The translations under genes were made by a program, and so were the position numbers. 64,000 nt of DNA from Pseudomonadota bacterium. GTDB lineage: Bacteria; Pseudomonadota; Alphaproteobacteria; Acetobacterales; Acetobacteraceae. This document shows, piece by piece, positions 52,327 through 61,705 of the stretch. The stretch lies in assembly GCA_021818505.1 (NCBI GenBank), contig JAKADX010000001.1:47432-111431 (forward strand), in the 5' to 3' direction. Under the pieces are notes generated by a model. It searched no databases, was not told the DNA's origin, and was given only the letters and a program-made list of their open reading frames with translations. The first letter of the stretch is position 1; every line of letters starts with the position of its first letter.

Positions 52327-53094
52327 ATGCCCCGGCCAATCCTATACCCGACCGTGCCCGACAACATGCACCTGCGCGCGATCGAGGCCCTGTTCGGGCA
52401 TGTCGATGTGCCCGCCAGCGCGATCCCGCCGCATCGGGCGATCGTGTTCCTGTGCTTCACCAACCGCAGCGGCTCGAACTATCTGGCCGATGCGCTTGCC
52501 TCCACCGGCCGGCTCAACCTCGCGGGCGAGTTGCTGAACGCCGAGGCGGTCGCGGCCGACACGGCAGGGCACAACCACGCCAGCTTCGCCGACTTCTTCG
52601 CCGCCCATATGCGTTGGCGCATGACGGACGGGCGGGTGGCGATGAAGGTCGCGACCATGCACCTTGAACTGCTCGGCCGCGCCGGCGTGCTGGAGCATTG
52701 CCGCGAGACCGCGCGCTACGTGTTCATCGAGCGGGCCGACCGATTGGGGCAGGCGATCTCGGCCGAGATCGCCTGGCAGACCGGGCAATGGACGACGCAC
52801 ACCACGGTGGAAGTGCCGATCGAGCACGTGCGGTTCTCGCGCGAGCGCATTGCCCGCTTGATCGACGGCTTCGCCGAGGACAACCGGCAGTTCGACCTGT
52901 TCTTCGGCCTGAACGGCATCATCCCCGCGCATGTGGTGTATGAGCATCTGGTCGCGGACCCCGAGGGACAGGTGCGCAGCGTCGGCGCGGCGCTCGGCCT
53001 GCCCGACCTGCGCATGGACCCCGGCCGCATCACCGTGCAGCGGCAGGCCGGCGTGCTGAATGCGCGGTGGCGGGAGCTGTTCCTGCGGGCGTAG
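52327..53094 (+). CDS. Stf0-type sulfotransferase family protein
   Basis: This 255-residue protein has a PAPS-binding N-terminal loop in VFLCFTNRSGSNYLADALAS, as in Stf0 sulfotransferases, and a second conserved region FIERADRLGQAISAEIAWQT with WTTH. MYEHLV-like VVYEHLVADPEGQVRSVGAA matches the 3'-phosphate-binding segment position. The substrate could be a glycolipid or polysaccharide, but nothing in the sequence decides it. It is followed by an SDR gene. Confidence 0.82.
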   Translation: MPRPILYPTVPDNMHLRAIEALFGHVDVPASAIPPHRAIVFLCFTNRSGSNYLADALASTGRLNLAGELLNAEAVAADTAGHNHASFADFFAAHMRWRMTDGRVAMKVATMHLELLGRAGVLEHCRETARYVFIERADRLGQAISAEIAWQTGQWTTHTTVEVPIEHVRFSRERIARLIDGFAEDNRQFDLFFGLNGIIPAHVVYEHLVADPEGQVRSVGAALGLPDLRMDPGRITVQRQAGVLNARWRELFLRA

Positions 53095-53126
53095 CATCGC
53101 GGCCGCACTGGGCGAGGAGGGTCACG

Positions 53127-53771
53127 ATGTCCGAGCGCGGCGTTGTCATCGTCACCGGCGCCGCTGGCAATCTCGGCGCCGCCCTGTGCGCGGTGCTGGA
53201 GCGGCACGGCTGGCGTGTGGCGCCGGTCGCCCACGACGCGGTGGACCTGACCGACCCGGAGGGTGCAAACGCGGTCGCGGCGCGAACGCTGGCGGCGTTC
53301 GGGCGCATCGACGCGCTGGCCCACACGGTCGGCGGCTTCGCGATGGGCAGCATCGCGGAACACGGGCCGGAATTGTGGGACCAGATGCGGCGGATCAACC
53401 TGCTGACCACAATCAACATGGTTCGCGCCGTGTGGCCGGCGATGCGGGCCGCCGGGCGCGGCAGCCTGGTCGCGGTCGGCGCGCAGCCCGCTTTGCGCGC
53501 CGGTGCCGGCATGGCCGCCTATGCCGGGGCCAAGGCTGCGGTGCTGCGGCTGATCGAGGCCGCCGCCGAGGAGGGCAAGCCGCATGGCATCCGCGCCAAC
53601 GCGGTGCTGCCCGGCATCATCGACACGCCGCAGAACCGTGCCGCCATGCCCGGCGCCGACCCGGCCAAATGGGTGACACCCGAGCAGGTCGCCGAGGTGA
53701 TGGCGTTTTTGCTCTCCGACGCCGCGAGCGGCGTCAGCGGCGCGCTGGTGCCGGTGACCGGGCGGGGTTGA
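53127..53771 (+). CDS. SDR-family oxidoreductase
   Basis: This 214-residue short-chain dehydrogenase has VVIVTGAAGNLGAALCAVLE as the NAD(P) motif, INMVRAVWPAMRAAGRGSLV, and YAGAKAAV with Tyr and Lys in the YxxxK pattern. The serine of the usual triad is weak: the region reads LVAVGAQPALRAGAGMAAYA, so the catalytic Ser may be replaced. The C-terminus is short (VPVTGRG). The ATG has GAGGAGG 7 bp upstream. Confidence 0.85.
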   Translation: MSERGVVIVTGAAGNLGAALCAVLERHGWRVAPVAHDAVDLTDPEGANAVAARTLAAFGRIDALAHTVGGFAMGSIAEHGPELWDQMRRINLLTTINMVRAVWPAMRAAGRGSLVAVGAQPALRAGAGMAAYAGAKAAVLRLIEAAAEEGKPHGIRANAVLPGIIDTPQNRAAMPGADPAKWVTPEQVAEVMAFLLSDAASGVSGALVPVTGRG

Positions 53772-53789
53772 TAGGGCGGGCTTTTCCCC

Positions 53790-53850
53790 GGCCGCCGCCT
53801 CTGCTACATCGCCGCCGCCGCGCCGGCACCCCTGGAGGCCGGCGGCGGCC
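53790..53850 (+). other. Inverted repeat in the rplY leader
   Basis: GGCCGCCGCC (53790-53799) and GGCGGCGGCC (53841-53850) are perfect 10-bp complements around a 41-base loop, just before the AGGAG of rplY. A possible promoter (TTTTCC and TACAT, 17-bp spacing) overlaps the left arm at 53782-53809. The repeat could fold the leader or be a product of GC-rich repeats. Confidence 0.3.
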
Positions 53851-53867
53851 CATCCAGGAGCGAACCC

Positions 53868-54548
53868 ATGGCCAATTACACGACCATCGAGGCCGAGGCG
53901 CGCGCGCGTGCAGGTAAGGGGGCAGCACGGGCGACTCGGCGGGCAGGCAAGGTTCCTGCCGTCATCTACGGGGCGCACCAGCCGCCCGAACTGATCGCGC
54001 TCGACCCCCGCATCGTGGTGCGCGAGATCCATCAGGCGGGCTGGCGCTCGCGCCTCTACGAGGTGAAGGTGAACGGCGGCACCACGCGCGCGCTGATCCG
54101 CGACGTGCAGTTCCATCCCGTCACCGACCGGCCGGAGCACGTGGATTTCCAGCGCCTCGCCTCGGGCGAGCTGATCCGCGTCGCGGTCGCCGTGCATTTC
54201 GCCAATGATGGGCTTTCGCCCGGGCTGAAGCGCGGCGGCGTGCTGAACGTGGTGCGCCACACCGTCGATTGCCTGGTCGATCCGGACAACGTGCCCTCGC
54301 AGTTCGAGGCCGACCTTGCCAGCCTCGACATCAACGACAACGTCCGCTGGTCGGATCTGAAGGGCACCGCGGGAATCCGCCCAGTGATTCAGGACCGCGA
54401 CTTCGTCATCGCCACCGTCGCACCGCCGACCAAGGCCGCCGAAGCCGTGGCCGAGGCCGCGCCCGCTGCTGCCGCCGCTGCCGCCCCGGCCGCCGCCGCC
54501 GCCAAGGCACCGGCCAAGGCGCCGGCCAAGCCCGCCGCCAAGAAGTAG
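53868..54548 (+). CDS. rplY: 50S ribosomal protein L25 (CTC-type)
   Basis: This is the long CTC form of L25, binding 5S rRNA. The 226-residue protein has the N-terminal L25 domain ([40 protein letters not shown]) and the C-terminal TL5 beta domain ([20 protein letters not shown]). The last 45 residues are alanine/lysine-rich ([17 protein letters not shown]), a common flexible tail. It forms a block with pth and ychF. Confidence 0.95.
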   Translation: MANYTTIEAEARARAGKGAARATRRAGKVPAVIYGAHQPPELIALDPRIVVREIHQAGWRSRLYEVKVNGGTTRALIRDVQFHPVTDRPEHVDFQRLASGELIRVAVAVHFANDGLSPGLKRGGVLNVVRHTVDCLVDPDNVPSQFEADLASLDINDNVRWSDLKGTAGIRPVIQDRDFVIATVAPPTKAAEAVAEAAPAAAAAAAPAAAAAKAPAKAPAKPAAKK

Positions 54549-54563
54549 CCGAAGGCCCGACCG

Positions 54564-55142
54564 ATGCTGCTTTGGGTCGGGCTCGGCAACCCCGAGCCGG
54601 GCATGGCCCGGCAGCGCCACAATATCGGCTTCATGGCGCTCGACGTGATCGCGATCCGCCACGGCTTCTCGCCGTGGCGGCAGCGGTTCAAGGGGCTGGT
54701 GGCGGAGGGCACCGTCGGCGGGGAGCGCATCGTCGGGCTGAAGCCGATGACCTACATGAACGACTCCGGGACGAGCGTGCAGGCCGCCGCCGCGTTCTAC
54801 AAGCTGCCGCCCGAGGCGATCACGGCATTCCACGACGAACTGGACCTGGCGCCGGGCAAGGTGCGGGTGAAGCGCGGCGGCGGGGCGGCCGGGCATAACG
54901 GGCTGCGCAGCATGGACCGGATGCTGGGCACGCAGGATTACTGGCGCGTGCGGCTGGGCATCGGCCACCCCGGCCACAAGGAGCGCGTGCTCGGCCACGT
55001 GCTGGGCGATTTCGCCAAGGCCGACCGCGACTGGCTGATCGCCACCCTGGACGCGGTGGCCGAGGCGGCGCCGCTGCTCGCCACCGGCCAGCCCGAGGCC
55101 TTCATGACCAAGGTCGCCTTGCTCACTCAGGAAGCGACGTAG
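54564..55142 (+). CDS. pth: Peptidyl-tRNA hydrolase
   Basis: Pth recycles peptidyl-tRNA dropped from ribosomes. The 192-residue protein has the family start [20 protein letters not shown], with the catalytic His in RHNIGF, then [20 protein letters not shown] and [20 protein letters not shown]. It is 15 bp after rplY, and its stop directly abuts the ychF ATG. Confidence 0.96.
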   Translation: MLLWVGLGNPEPGMARQRHNIGFMALDVIAIRHGFSPWRQRFKGLVAEGTVGGERIVGLKPMTYMNDSGTSVQAAAAFYKLPPEAITAFHDELDLAPGKVRVKRGGGAAGHNGLRSMDRMLGTQDYWRVRLGIGHPGHKERVLGHVLGDFAKADRDWLIATLDAVAEAAPLLATGQPEAFMTKVALLTQEAT

Positions 55143-56237
55143 ATGGGTTTCAACTGCGGCATCGTCGGCCTGCCGAATGTCGGCAAGAGCACGCTGTTCA
55201 ACGCGCTGACCGCGACCGCCGCGGCGCAGGCGGCGAACTATCCGTTCTGCACCATCGAGCCGAATGTCGGCCGCGTCGCCGTGCCCGATCCGCGCCTGGA
55301 AGTGCTGGCGCGCATCGGCAAGTCGGCGAAGATCGTGCCGACATCGCTGGAATTCGTCGATATCGCCGGGCTGGTGCGCGGCGCCAGCAAGGGCGAAGGG
55401 CTGGGCAACCAGTTCCTGGCGAACATCCGCGAGGTCGATGCCATCGTGCATGTCCTGCGCTGCTTCGAGGATGGCGACGTGACGCATGTCGAGGGCAGCG
55501 TCGATCCGATCCGGGACGCCGAGACGGTGGAAACCGAACTCATGCTCGCCGATCTCGACAGCCTGGAGAAGCGCGTGCCGAACCTGCAGAAGCGCGCGCG
55601 CGGCGGGGACAAGGAAAGTGCCGCGCAGCTTGCGCTGATCGAGCCGATCGTGGCCGCGTTGCAGGACGGCCGCCCGGCGCGCACCGCGATCAGGCCGGCC
55701 GATGCCGAGGCGGCGCGGCGGCTGCAACTGCTGACCTCGAAACCCGTGCTGTACGCCTGCAATGTCGAGGAAGCCGCCGCCGCGACCGGCAACGCGCACT
55801 CCGCCCGCGTCGCCGCGCGCGCGAAGGCCGAGGGCGCCGGCTGCGTCATCGTCTCCGCCGCGATCGAGGCGGAGGTGGCGCAACTGCCGGAAGCCGATCG
55901 CGCCGAGTTCCTGCAAGGGCTCGGCCTGCATGACAGCGGGCTGGATCGCGTGATCCGCGCCGGCTACGACCTGCTCGGCCTGATCACGTATTTCACGGTC
56001 GGGCCAAAGGAGACGCGCGCCTGGACCATCACGCAAGGCACGAAGGCCCCGCAGGCCGCCGGCGTGATCCACGGCGATTTCGAGCGCGGCTTCATCGCCT
56101 GCGAGGCGATCAGCTATGACGATTACGTCGCCGGCAACGGCGAGGCCGGCGCGCGCGAGGCCGGGCGGCTACGCGTCGAGGGTCGCGACTATGTCGTGCG
56201 CGACGGCGATGTGCTGCTGTTCCGCTTCAACGTGTGA
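55143..56237 (+). CDS. ychF: Redox-regulated ATPase YchF (Obg-like)
   Basis: YchF is a ribosome-associated P-loop protein of the Obg family that prefers ATP. The 364-residue protein has G1 [18 protein letters not shown]3 [19 protein letters not shown], a central helical domain and the C-terminal TGS-like region ([20 protein letters not shown], then [20 protein letters not shown]). The start follows the pth stop with no gap. Confidence 0.96.
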   Translation: MGFNCGIVGLPNVGKSTLFNALTATAAAQAANYPFCTIEPNVGRVAVPDPRLEVLARIGKSAKIVPTSLEFVDIAGLVRGASKGEGLGNQFLANIREVDAIVHVLRCFEDGDVTHVEGSVDPIRDAETVETELMLADLDSLEKRVPNLQKRARGGDKESAAQLALIEPIVAALQDGRPARTAIRPADAEAARRLQLLTSKPVLYACNVEEAAAATGNAHSARVAARAKAEGAGCVIVSAAIEAEVAQLPEADRAEFLQGLGLHDSGLDRVIRAGYDLLGLITYFTVGPKETRAWTITQGTKAPQAAGVIHGDFERGFIACEAISYDDYVAGNGEAGAREAGRLRVEGRDYVVRDGDVLLFRFNV

Positions 56238-56292
56238 CGCCCGATTTCGTTGCTTGGGTGGAACGTGAAAGGCACGCGGGGGCCGCTGGCAT

Positions 56293-56880
56293 TCAGCAGG
56301 GTTTTCGGAGCGGGATGCTGCCCGACAGCAGCGAGGGGACCGGCGCCGGCACCGGGCGGTGGGATGGCGGCAGCGGGGGCGTGACCCAGGGCGGCGGCCG
56401 GCGCGCCGCCGCCGCGCGGGCGGCGGGCGGGGCGGCGGCCGGCTGGGCCGGGGGGCGCAGGCCGAGCATGGCGTTGAGCGGGCGCAGCAGGCGGCGCAGT
56501 TGCGGGGCGGCATCGAGCAGCGCCGCCATCTCCGGCTCATCGATCAGGTGTTGCAGGTAGCTGGCGAGCGCGCGGGTTTCCGGGATCAACTGTCCGAGCC
56601 AGGCGCGCGTCCGCGGCAGCGGCGACGGCTGGGGGCGCCGCCGCCGGGCCGAAGTGGCCGGGACGCGGCGATCGGGGCGGCGCCGGTACCGCCCGGCCGC
56701 GATGCGCGTGACCAGGGCGGCGACCTGCGCATTGATCTGAGCGAGCCGGGCAGAGATCAGCAGGAGCAGGCCGGGGGCGATCCGGCGCAGCGTGCCGTGA
56801 TCGGCCACGGCGCGGCGCAGGCGGTCGATCAGACGCGCGAACCGCTCGGCCGGGGAGAGATCAGGGGTGGAAATCGTCAC
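56293..56880 (-). CDS. Hypothetical protein, helical with proline/alanine-rich C-terminus
   Basis: No known family is recognised. The 195-residue product has an N-terminal helical part (LSPAERFARLIDRLRRAVAD, LLLLISARLAQINAQVAALV), a basic linker with many arginines, a second helical part (AWLGQLIPETRALASYLQHL, MAALLDAAPQLRRLLRPLNA) and a proline/alanine-rich tail. The first segment could lie along a membrane. Similar layouts occur in Acetobacteraceae, by general impression only. It is convergent with ychF. Confidence 0.6.
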   Translation of the reverse strand: MTISTPDLSPAERFARLIDRLRRAVADHGTLRRIAPGLLLLISARLAQINAQVAALVTRIAAGRYRRRPDRRVPATSARRRRPQPSPLPRTRAWLGQLIPETRALASYLQHLIDEPEMAALLDAAPQLRRLLRPLNAMLGLRPPAQPAAAPPAARAAAARRPPPWVTPPLPPSHRPVPAPVPSLLSGSIPLRKPC

Positions 56881-56969
56881 TCACACTAACTAACACAATC
56901 TGACGGGCCTGGGCAAGCGGGTGTCACCACGGCTTGGCACGCGATCGCCGCGGCATGTAGGCTGCCGGT

Positions 56970-58310
56970 ATGAAGCCAAGCCGCGTCCTGCACCGTTTCG
57001 GCACCATCCCGCCGGTCGCCGCATCGGGACATGGGATGCGGATCGTTCTGCCCGACGGCCGGGAGGTCATCGACGGCGCCGGCGGGGCGGCGGTCGCCTG
57101 CATCGGCCACGGCAACGCCCGCGTCGCTGCCGCGATCGGCGCGCAGGCGGCCCGCCTCGCCTATGCCCACACCGCGACCTTCAGCAGCGAACCGGCCGAG
57201 GCGCTGGCGGACTTTCTGCTCGGCGACGAGCCGGGCGGGCTGGCGCGCGCCTGGTTCTGCTCCTCCGGCTCGGAGGGGATGGAGGCGGCGCTGAAACTGG
57301 CGCGGCAGTATTTCGTCGAGATCGGCCAGCCCGGCCGCACCCGCTTCATCGCGCGGCGGCAGAGCTATCACGGCACCACGCTCGGCGCGCTCGGTGTCGG
57401 CGGCAATATGATGCGCCGGCGGCTGTACGAGCCGATCCTGGCCGGCGCGTTCAGCCATGTCTCGCCCTGCTTCGCCTACCGTTTCCAGCAACCCGGCGAG
57501 AGCGACGCGCAGTATCTCGACCGGCTGGAAGCGGATCTTGAGGGGGAATTCCAGCGCCTCGGGCCGGAAAGCGTCATTGCCTTCGTCGCCGAGCCGGTGG
57601 TCGGCGCGACGACCGGCTGCGTGACCGCCCTGCCCGGCTATTTTCCGCGGATGCGCGCGGTCTGCGAGCGGCACGGCGCGCTGCTGATCCTGGACGAGGT
57701 GATGTGCGGCATGGGCCGCACCGGCACGCGCCACGCCTGGGAACAGGAAGGGGTCACGCCCGATTTGCAGGTGATCGCGAAGGGCCTGGGCGGCGGCTAT
57801 CAGCCGATCGGCGCGCTGCTGATCGCGGGACGGATCGCGGACGCCCTGGCGCGCGGCTCCGGCGGGTTCCTGCACGGCCAGACCTATCAGGCGCATCCGG
57901 TGGCCTGCGCGGCGGCTTTGGAGGTGCAGCGGATCATTGCCGAGGACGGGCTGCTTGCGAACGTGCGGGCGATGGGGGCGCGGCTGGAAGCGGGGCTGCT
58001 GGAGCGGTTCGGCAACCACCGCCATGTCGGCGACATCCGCGGCCGTGGCCTGTTCCGCGCCATCGAACTGGTGGCCGACCGCGCGAGCAAGGACGTGTTC
58101 GACCCCGCCCTGAAGCTGCACGAGCGCGTGCAGCGCGAGGCGCTGGCGCGGGGCCTCGCGGTCTATCCGATGGGCGGGACGATCGACGGCGCGCGCGGCG
58201 ACCACATCGTGATCGCGCCGGCCTATATCGCGACGCCGGCCGATATCGAGGCCATCGTGGCGCGCCTGGGCGACGCGGTGGACGCGGCGGTGGCGTCCCT
58301 GGCGGGCTGA
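56970..58310 (+). CDS. Class III PLP-dependent aminotransferase
   Basis: This 446-residue aminotransferase of the omega-amino acid:pyruvate/GABA type has FCSSGSEGMEAALKLARQYF (phosphate-binding), LLILDEVMCGMGRTG with the PLP-pairing Asp and the Schiff-base lysine in VIAKGLGGGYQPIGALLIA. ARRQSYHGTTLGALGVGG is the substrate loop. It stands alone between the convergent hypothetical gene and the beta-propeller gene, with no pathway genes nearby, so the substrate cannot be named. Confidence 0.9.
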   Translation: MKPSRVLHRFGTIPPVAASGHGMRIVLPDGREVIDGAGGAAVACIGHGNARVAAAIGAQAARLAYAHTATFSSEPAEALADFLLGDEPGGLARAWFCSSGSEGMEAALKLARQYFVEIGQPGRTRFIARRQSYHGTTLGALGVGGNMMRRRLYEPILAGAFSHVSPCFAYRFQQPGESDAQYLDRLEADLEGEFQRLGPESVIAFVAEPVVGATTGCVTALPGYFPRMRAVCERHGALLILDEVMCGMGRTGTRHAWEQEGVTPDLQVIAKGLGGGYQPIGALLIAGRIADALARGSGGFLHGQTYQAHPVACAAALEVQRIIAEDGLLANVRAMGARLEAGLLERFGNHRHVGDIRGRGLFRAIELVADRASKDVFDPALKLHERVQREALARGLAVYPMGGTIDGARGDHIVIAPAYIATPADIEAIVARLGDAVDAAVASLAG

Positions 58311-58353
58311 GCATCGCCCCCCATATCGGGCCAAAGGTCGGGAGGGACGCGCG

Positions 58354-59412
58354 ATGCGGCGGGCCGGTATTGTCGTCGTCGCCATGCTGGCGTTTGCGGT
58401 CGGGATCACCCTCTCCGGCGGGACGCTGCGTGCAGGCGTTACGGCGCTGGCGGCCGAGGCGGGCAATGCGCCGCCGCCTGACGGACGGGACACGGCTGCG
58501 CTGAGTCTTGAGCGCAAGATCCCCCTCGTTGGTGTGACCGGCCGGATCGACCACATGGCCTTCGATGCGCGGCACGGCCGGCTTCTGGTGGCGGAACTCG
58601 GCAATGGCAGTCTGGATGCGATCGACGTGCAGGCAGGGCGTCCCGCCGCGCGCGTGACCGGCCTCGCCGAGCCGCAGGGCGTGGCCTACGCGCCGCAAGC
58701 GGATGTCATCCTGGTCGCCAATGGCGGCGACGGCACGGTGCGGCTGTTCCGCGGCGCCGACCTCGCGCCGCGGGGCGCGATCGCGCTCGGCGAGGATGCC
58801 GACGATGCCGCACTCGACGAGGGGAGCGGCGATGCCGTCGTCGGATTTGGCATGGGAGGCCTGGCGGTCATCGACCCGGCGCGGCAGGCCGTTGTCGCGC
58901 GCGTCAGCCTGCCGGCGCATCCCGAGGCGTTCCGCCTCGACCCGGTCGCCGACCGCGCGTTCGTCAACATTCCGGGCGCCAGGCAGATTGCCGTGGTCGA
59001 TCTGCGCGTGGGCCGCCAGGTCGCGCATTGGCCGCTCGTCGGATCGCGCGGGAACTTCCCGATGGCATTGCAACAGGGCGGTGGGTTGCTCGCCGTCGGT
59101 TTCCGCGATCCGCCGCGACTCGCCCTGCTGCGCGTCGCCGACGGCCGCGAAGTCGCGCAGCAGCCCGCCTGCGCCGATGCCGACGATGTCTTCTTCGACG
59201 CGCGGCGCCAGAGGATTTACCTGTCGTGTGGCGCCGGCGTGATTGATGTGTTCCGCGACGACGGCGGGGCGCTGGACCGGATTGCACGGATCGCCACCCG
59301 GTTCGGCGCGCGCACCGCGCTGTTCGTGCCCCAGCTTGACCGGCTGTTCGTCGCCGCGCCGGCCATGAGCGGCGTTCCGGCCGCCATCTTCGTCATGCGG
59401 CCGATGCCATGA
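58354..59412 (+). CDS. Exported YVTN/YncE-type beta-propeller protein
   Basis: This 352-residue protein has signal peptide MRRAGIVVVAMLAFAVGITL. The rest is a series of beta-propeller blades: HMAFDARHGRLLVAELGNGS, GVAYAPQADVILVANGGDGT, GGLAVIDPARQAVVARVSLP, AFVNIPGARQIAVVDLRVGR and VFFDARRQRIYLSCGAGVID. It overlaps the multiheme cytochrome gene by 4 bp (ATGA), so both proteins should be made together and probably work in the periplasm. Confidence 0.82.
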   Translation: MRRAGIVVVAMLAFAVGITLSGGTLRAGVTALAAEAGNAPPPDGRDTAALSLERKIPLVGVTGRIDHMAFDARHGRLLVAELGNGSLDAIDVQAGRPAARVTGLAEPQGVAYAPQADVILVANGGDGTVRLFRGADLAPRGAIALGEDADDAALDEGSGDAVVGFGMGGLAVIDPARQAVVARVSLPAHPEAFRLDPVADRAFVNIPGARQIAVVDLRVGRQVAHWPLVGSRGNFPMALQQGGGLLAVGFRDPPRLALLRVADGREVAQQPACADADDVFFDARRQRIYLSCGAGVIDVFRDDGGALDRIARIATRFGARTALFVPQLDRLFVAAPAMSGVPAAIFVMRPMP

Positions 59413-61046
59413 GGCGCACGCCCCTGATCGCGGCCGGGGCCGTGGTCGTGGCGCTGCTGATCGCGGCGGGCGCGCTGTATCGCTTCGCCCTGCCCGGCTT
59501 CTCCTCCGCCCGTCCGGCGCCGCCGAAGCTGGAGATCGCGGTTGCCACCTGGCTGCTGCGCGCGAGCGTACCGGCGGAGGCCGCGGCGCGCACCAACCCG
59601 GTCACGGACACCGAGGCGAACCGCGCCGAGGGTGCGGCCCTGTTCCAGCAGAACTGCGCGGTGTGCCACGGCTATGACGGCGGCGGCGCGACGCGCATCG
59701 GCACCGGCCAGTATCCGCGCGTGCCGCCGTTGCGCGCCGCGGTCGCGCCGCTGTCCGACGGCATGGTGTTCTACCATATCCGCAACGGCATCCGGAACAC
59801 GGGGATGCCGGCGTGGGATTTGCCCGATCGCGCGATCTGGCAACTGGTGCTGTTCACCCGCCATCTGCCGACGACGGCGCCGATGCAGCCGGCGGCGTCG
59901 GGCAGTGTCGCCGGCGCGCACTATGTCGGCTCGGCGGCCTGCGCGTCCTGCCACCGGGACATCTTCGACCGCTGGCAGAAGTCGCGGATGGCGAACGTGG
60001 TGCGCGACCCGCGCACGCATCCCGACGCGATCATTCCCGACCTGGACAAGCCCGACAGGCTGGTGACGTTCACCAAGGACGACATCGCCTTCGTCTATGG
60101 CAGCCGTTGGAAGCAGCGGTATTTCAAGCGCGTCGGCGACGATTACTTTCCGTTGCCGGCGCAGTGGGACGTGACGCATCACGTCTGGCGAGCGTATTTC
60201 GTGCCGAATTCGGGGGACTGGTGGGCGCCGCTGTATCCGCCCGACAACATGCAGCGCCCAACCGGGCCGTTATGCGACGGCTGCCATTCGGTGAACTACG
60301 ACATCACGACGAAAACCGTGACCGAATGGAATGTCGGCTGCGAACGCTGCCACGGGCCGGGCAGCGCGCATGTGGCGCGGCCGGTGCGCGCGACCATCAT
60401 CAACCCGGCGCGGATGGATTACGTCGCCGCCAACGACACCTGCATCCAGTGCCACTCCCAGGGCCGCCCGCCCGGCAACCCGATCGGCGGGAAGTACTAT
60501 GACTGGCCGGTGGGGTTTGAAATGGGAAAGTCGCTTTCGCAGTTCTGGACGCTGGAGGAGCATCGGCTCGGCGAGACGACGTTCACGCATTTCCCCGACG
60601 GCACCGCGCACAAGAACCGGATGCAGGGCAACGACTTCGTGCAGAGCCTGATGTACGCGCGGGGTGTGACGTGCTTCTCCTGCCACGACCCGCACGGCAA
60701 CGACAATGTCTCGATGCTGCGTGAGCGCGGGAACGCGATGTGCCTGACCTGTCACGGCCCGAACACGCAGAACGGGCCGCGCGCGCCGACGATCGCCGCG
60801 CACACGCATCACAAGCCCGACAGCCCCGGCAGCGCCTGCGCCGCCTGCCACATGCCGGCGATCGAGCAGACGCTGGGCGACGTGATGGTGCACGCGCACA
60901 CCTTCCGCTTCGTCGCGCCGGCCGCTGCCGCGGCGATGAAAATGCCGGACGCCTGCACGCTGTGTCACAAGGACAAGGACGCCGCCTGGGCGAGTGCGGC
61001 GCTGCGGGGTTGGAGCGATCGGTCGCCGTGGCGGGATGCGCCGTAG
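59409..61046 (+). CDS. Nine-heme c-type cytochrome with N-terminal cytochrome c domain
   Basis: This 545-residue protein has an N-terminal signal anchor (MRRTPLIAAGAVVVALLIAA). Nine CxxCH motifs are present: CAVCH in a mono-heme class I domain, then CASCH, CDGCH, CERCH, CIQCH, CFSCH, CLTCH, CAACH and CTLCH. The second part resembles cytochrome c554/multiheme tetrathionate- or nitrite-reductase-related families. The first domain keeps MPAWDL-like Met ligation near NTGMPAWDLP. It probably carries electrons in the periplasm. No catalytic partner or maturation gene is nearby apart from the coupled beta-propeller. Confidence 0.88.
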   Translation: MRRTPLIAAGAVVVALLIAAGALYRFALPGFSSARPAPPKLEIAVATWLLRASVPAEAAARTNPVTDTEANRAEGAALFQQNCAVCHGYDGGGATRIGTGQYPRVPPLRAAVAPLSDGMVFYHIRNGIRNTGMPAWDLPDRAIWQLVLFTRHLPTTAPMQPAASGSVAGAHYVGSAACASCHRDIFDRWQKSRMANVVRDPRTHPDAIIPDLDKPDRLVTFTKDDIAFVYGSRWKQRYFKRVGDDYFPLPAQWDVTHHVWRAYFVPNSGDWWAPLYPPDNMQRPTGPLCDGCHSVNYDITTKTVTEWNVGCERCHGPGSAHVARPVRATIINPARMDYVAANDTCIQCHSQGRPPGNPIGGKYYDWPVGFEMGKSLSQFWTLEEHRLGETTFTHFPDGTAHKNRMQGNDFVQSLMYARGVTCFSCHDPHGNDNVSMLRERGNAMCLTCHGPNTQNGPRAPTIAAHTHHKPDSPGSACAACHMPAIEQTLGDVMVHAHTFRFVAPAAAAAMKMPDACTLCHKDKDAAWASAALRGWSDRSPWRDAP

Positions 61047-61047
61047 G

Positions 61048-61638
61048 TCAGCCGAGCAGCGACGCCACCGGAATCGCCGCCCCCGGCAGCAGCGACGGCA
61101 CCAGAGCGCCGTCCCGGCCGACATGCGCGACCGAGGCGTAGCCGTCGCCGGTCGGCTCGCGATAGACCTCGACCTCGCCGGCGGCGAGGTTCACCACCCA
61201 GATTTCGGGAATGCCGTGGCGGGCATAGAGCGGCAGCTTTACGGTGCGGTCATAGCGCAGGCTGGTGTTCGACACCTCGACGATCAGCAGCACGTCCGCC
61301 GGCCGCGGCGTCGCCCGCCGGTAATCGTCCGCCCGCGGCCGGAGCACGGCGAAGTCCGGCTGGGGTTCGGAATAATCGTCGAGCTGCACCGGGTTGCCCA
61401 CCGCCACCACGCCGCGGTCCCCGACCAGCCGAACCAAAGCGCGGTTGAGCGCGTTCGACGTGCCGGCGTGGTCGCTGCCGATCGGCGCCATGGCGATCAG
61501 CTCTCCCTCGATCAGCTCGACGCGGTCGTCTTCCCCAAGGATGCCGGCCTCGCCCATGCGATGGTATTCCGCCACCGTCAGCGGACGCCTAGCCACCCAG
61601 GGATTGCGGGGCAACAGGCCGATCGCGCCAGGGTCCAT
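61048..61638 (-). CDS. Uma2-family (DUF820) nuclease-fold protein
   Basis: This 196-residue protein has the PD-(D/E)XK nuclease fold. Markers are RVELIEGELIAMAPIGSDHA, YSEPQPDFAVLRPRADDY, VLLIVEVSNTSLRYDRTVKL and YARHGIPEIWVVNLAAGEVE, the last carrying the Glu/Lys positions. The ATG at 61638 has AGGAGA 7 bp upstream. It is convergent with the cytochrome gene, leaving 1 bp. Uma2 proteins often lie in mobile or defence-rich regions, but this one does not. Confidence 0.87.
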   Translation of the reverse strand: MDPGAIGLLPRNPWVARRPLTVAEYHRMGEAGILGEDDRVELIEGELIAMAPIGSDHAGTSNALNRALVRLVGDRGVVAVGNPVQLDDYSEPQPDFAVLRPRADDYRRATPRPADVLLIVEVSNTSLRYDRTVKLPLYARHGIPEIWVVNLAAGEVEVYREPTGDGYASVAHVGRDGALVPSLLPGAAIPVASLLG

Positions 61639-61705
61639 CGGCAGTCTCCTGCGGCTGCGGTGTCTCCTAGCTAGGTCGGCCGGATGCCTCAGGCAAGGCA
61701 TCGCC

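Noticed and set aside
52716..56072. Very long open frame (over 1,100 codons) on the minus strand across sulfotransferase, SDR, rplY, pth and ychF
   Set aside because: It lies fully antisense to five well-supported genes, and its translation is low-complexity Arg/Ala/Gly/His-rich with no domain. It is a by-product of high GC.
56886..58604. 572-codon minus-strand frame opposite the aminotransferase gene
   Set aside because: Antisense to a clear class III aminotransferase; no recognisable domain.
61048..61638. Uma2 gene as a sign of a defence island
   Set aside because: No other defence, mobile or toxin-antitoxin genes lie nearby; the flanks are ordinary chromosomal genes.
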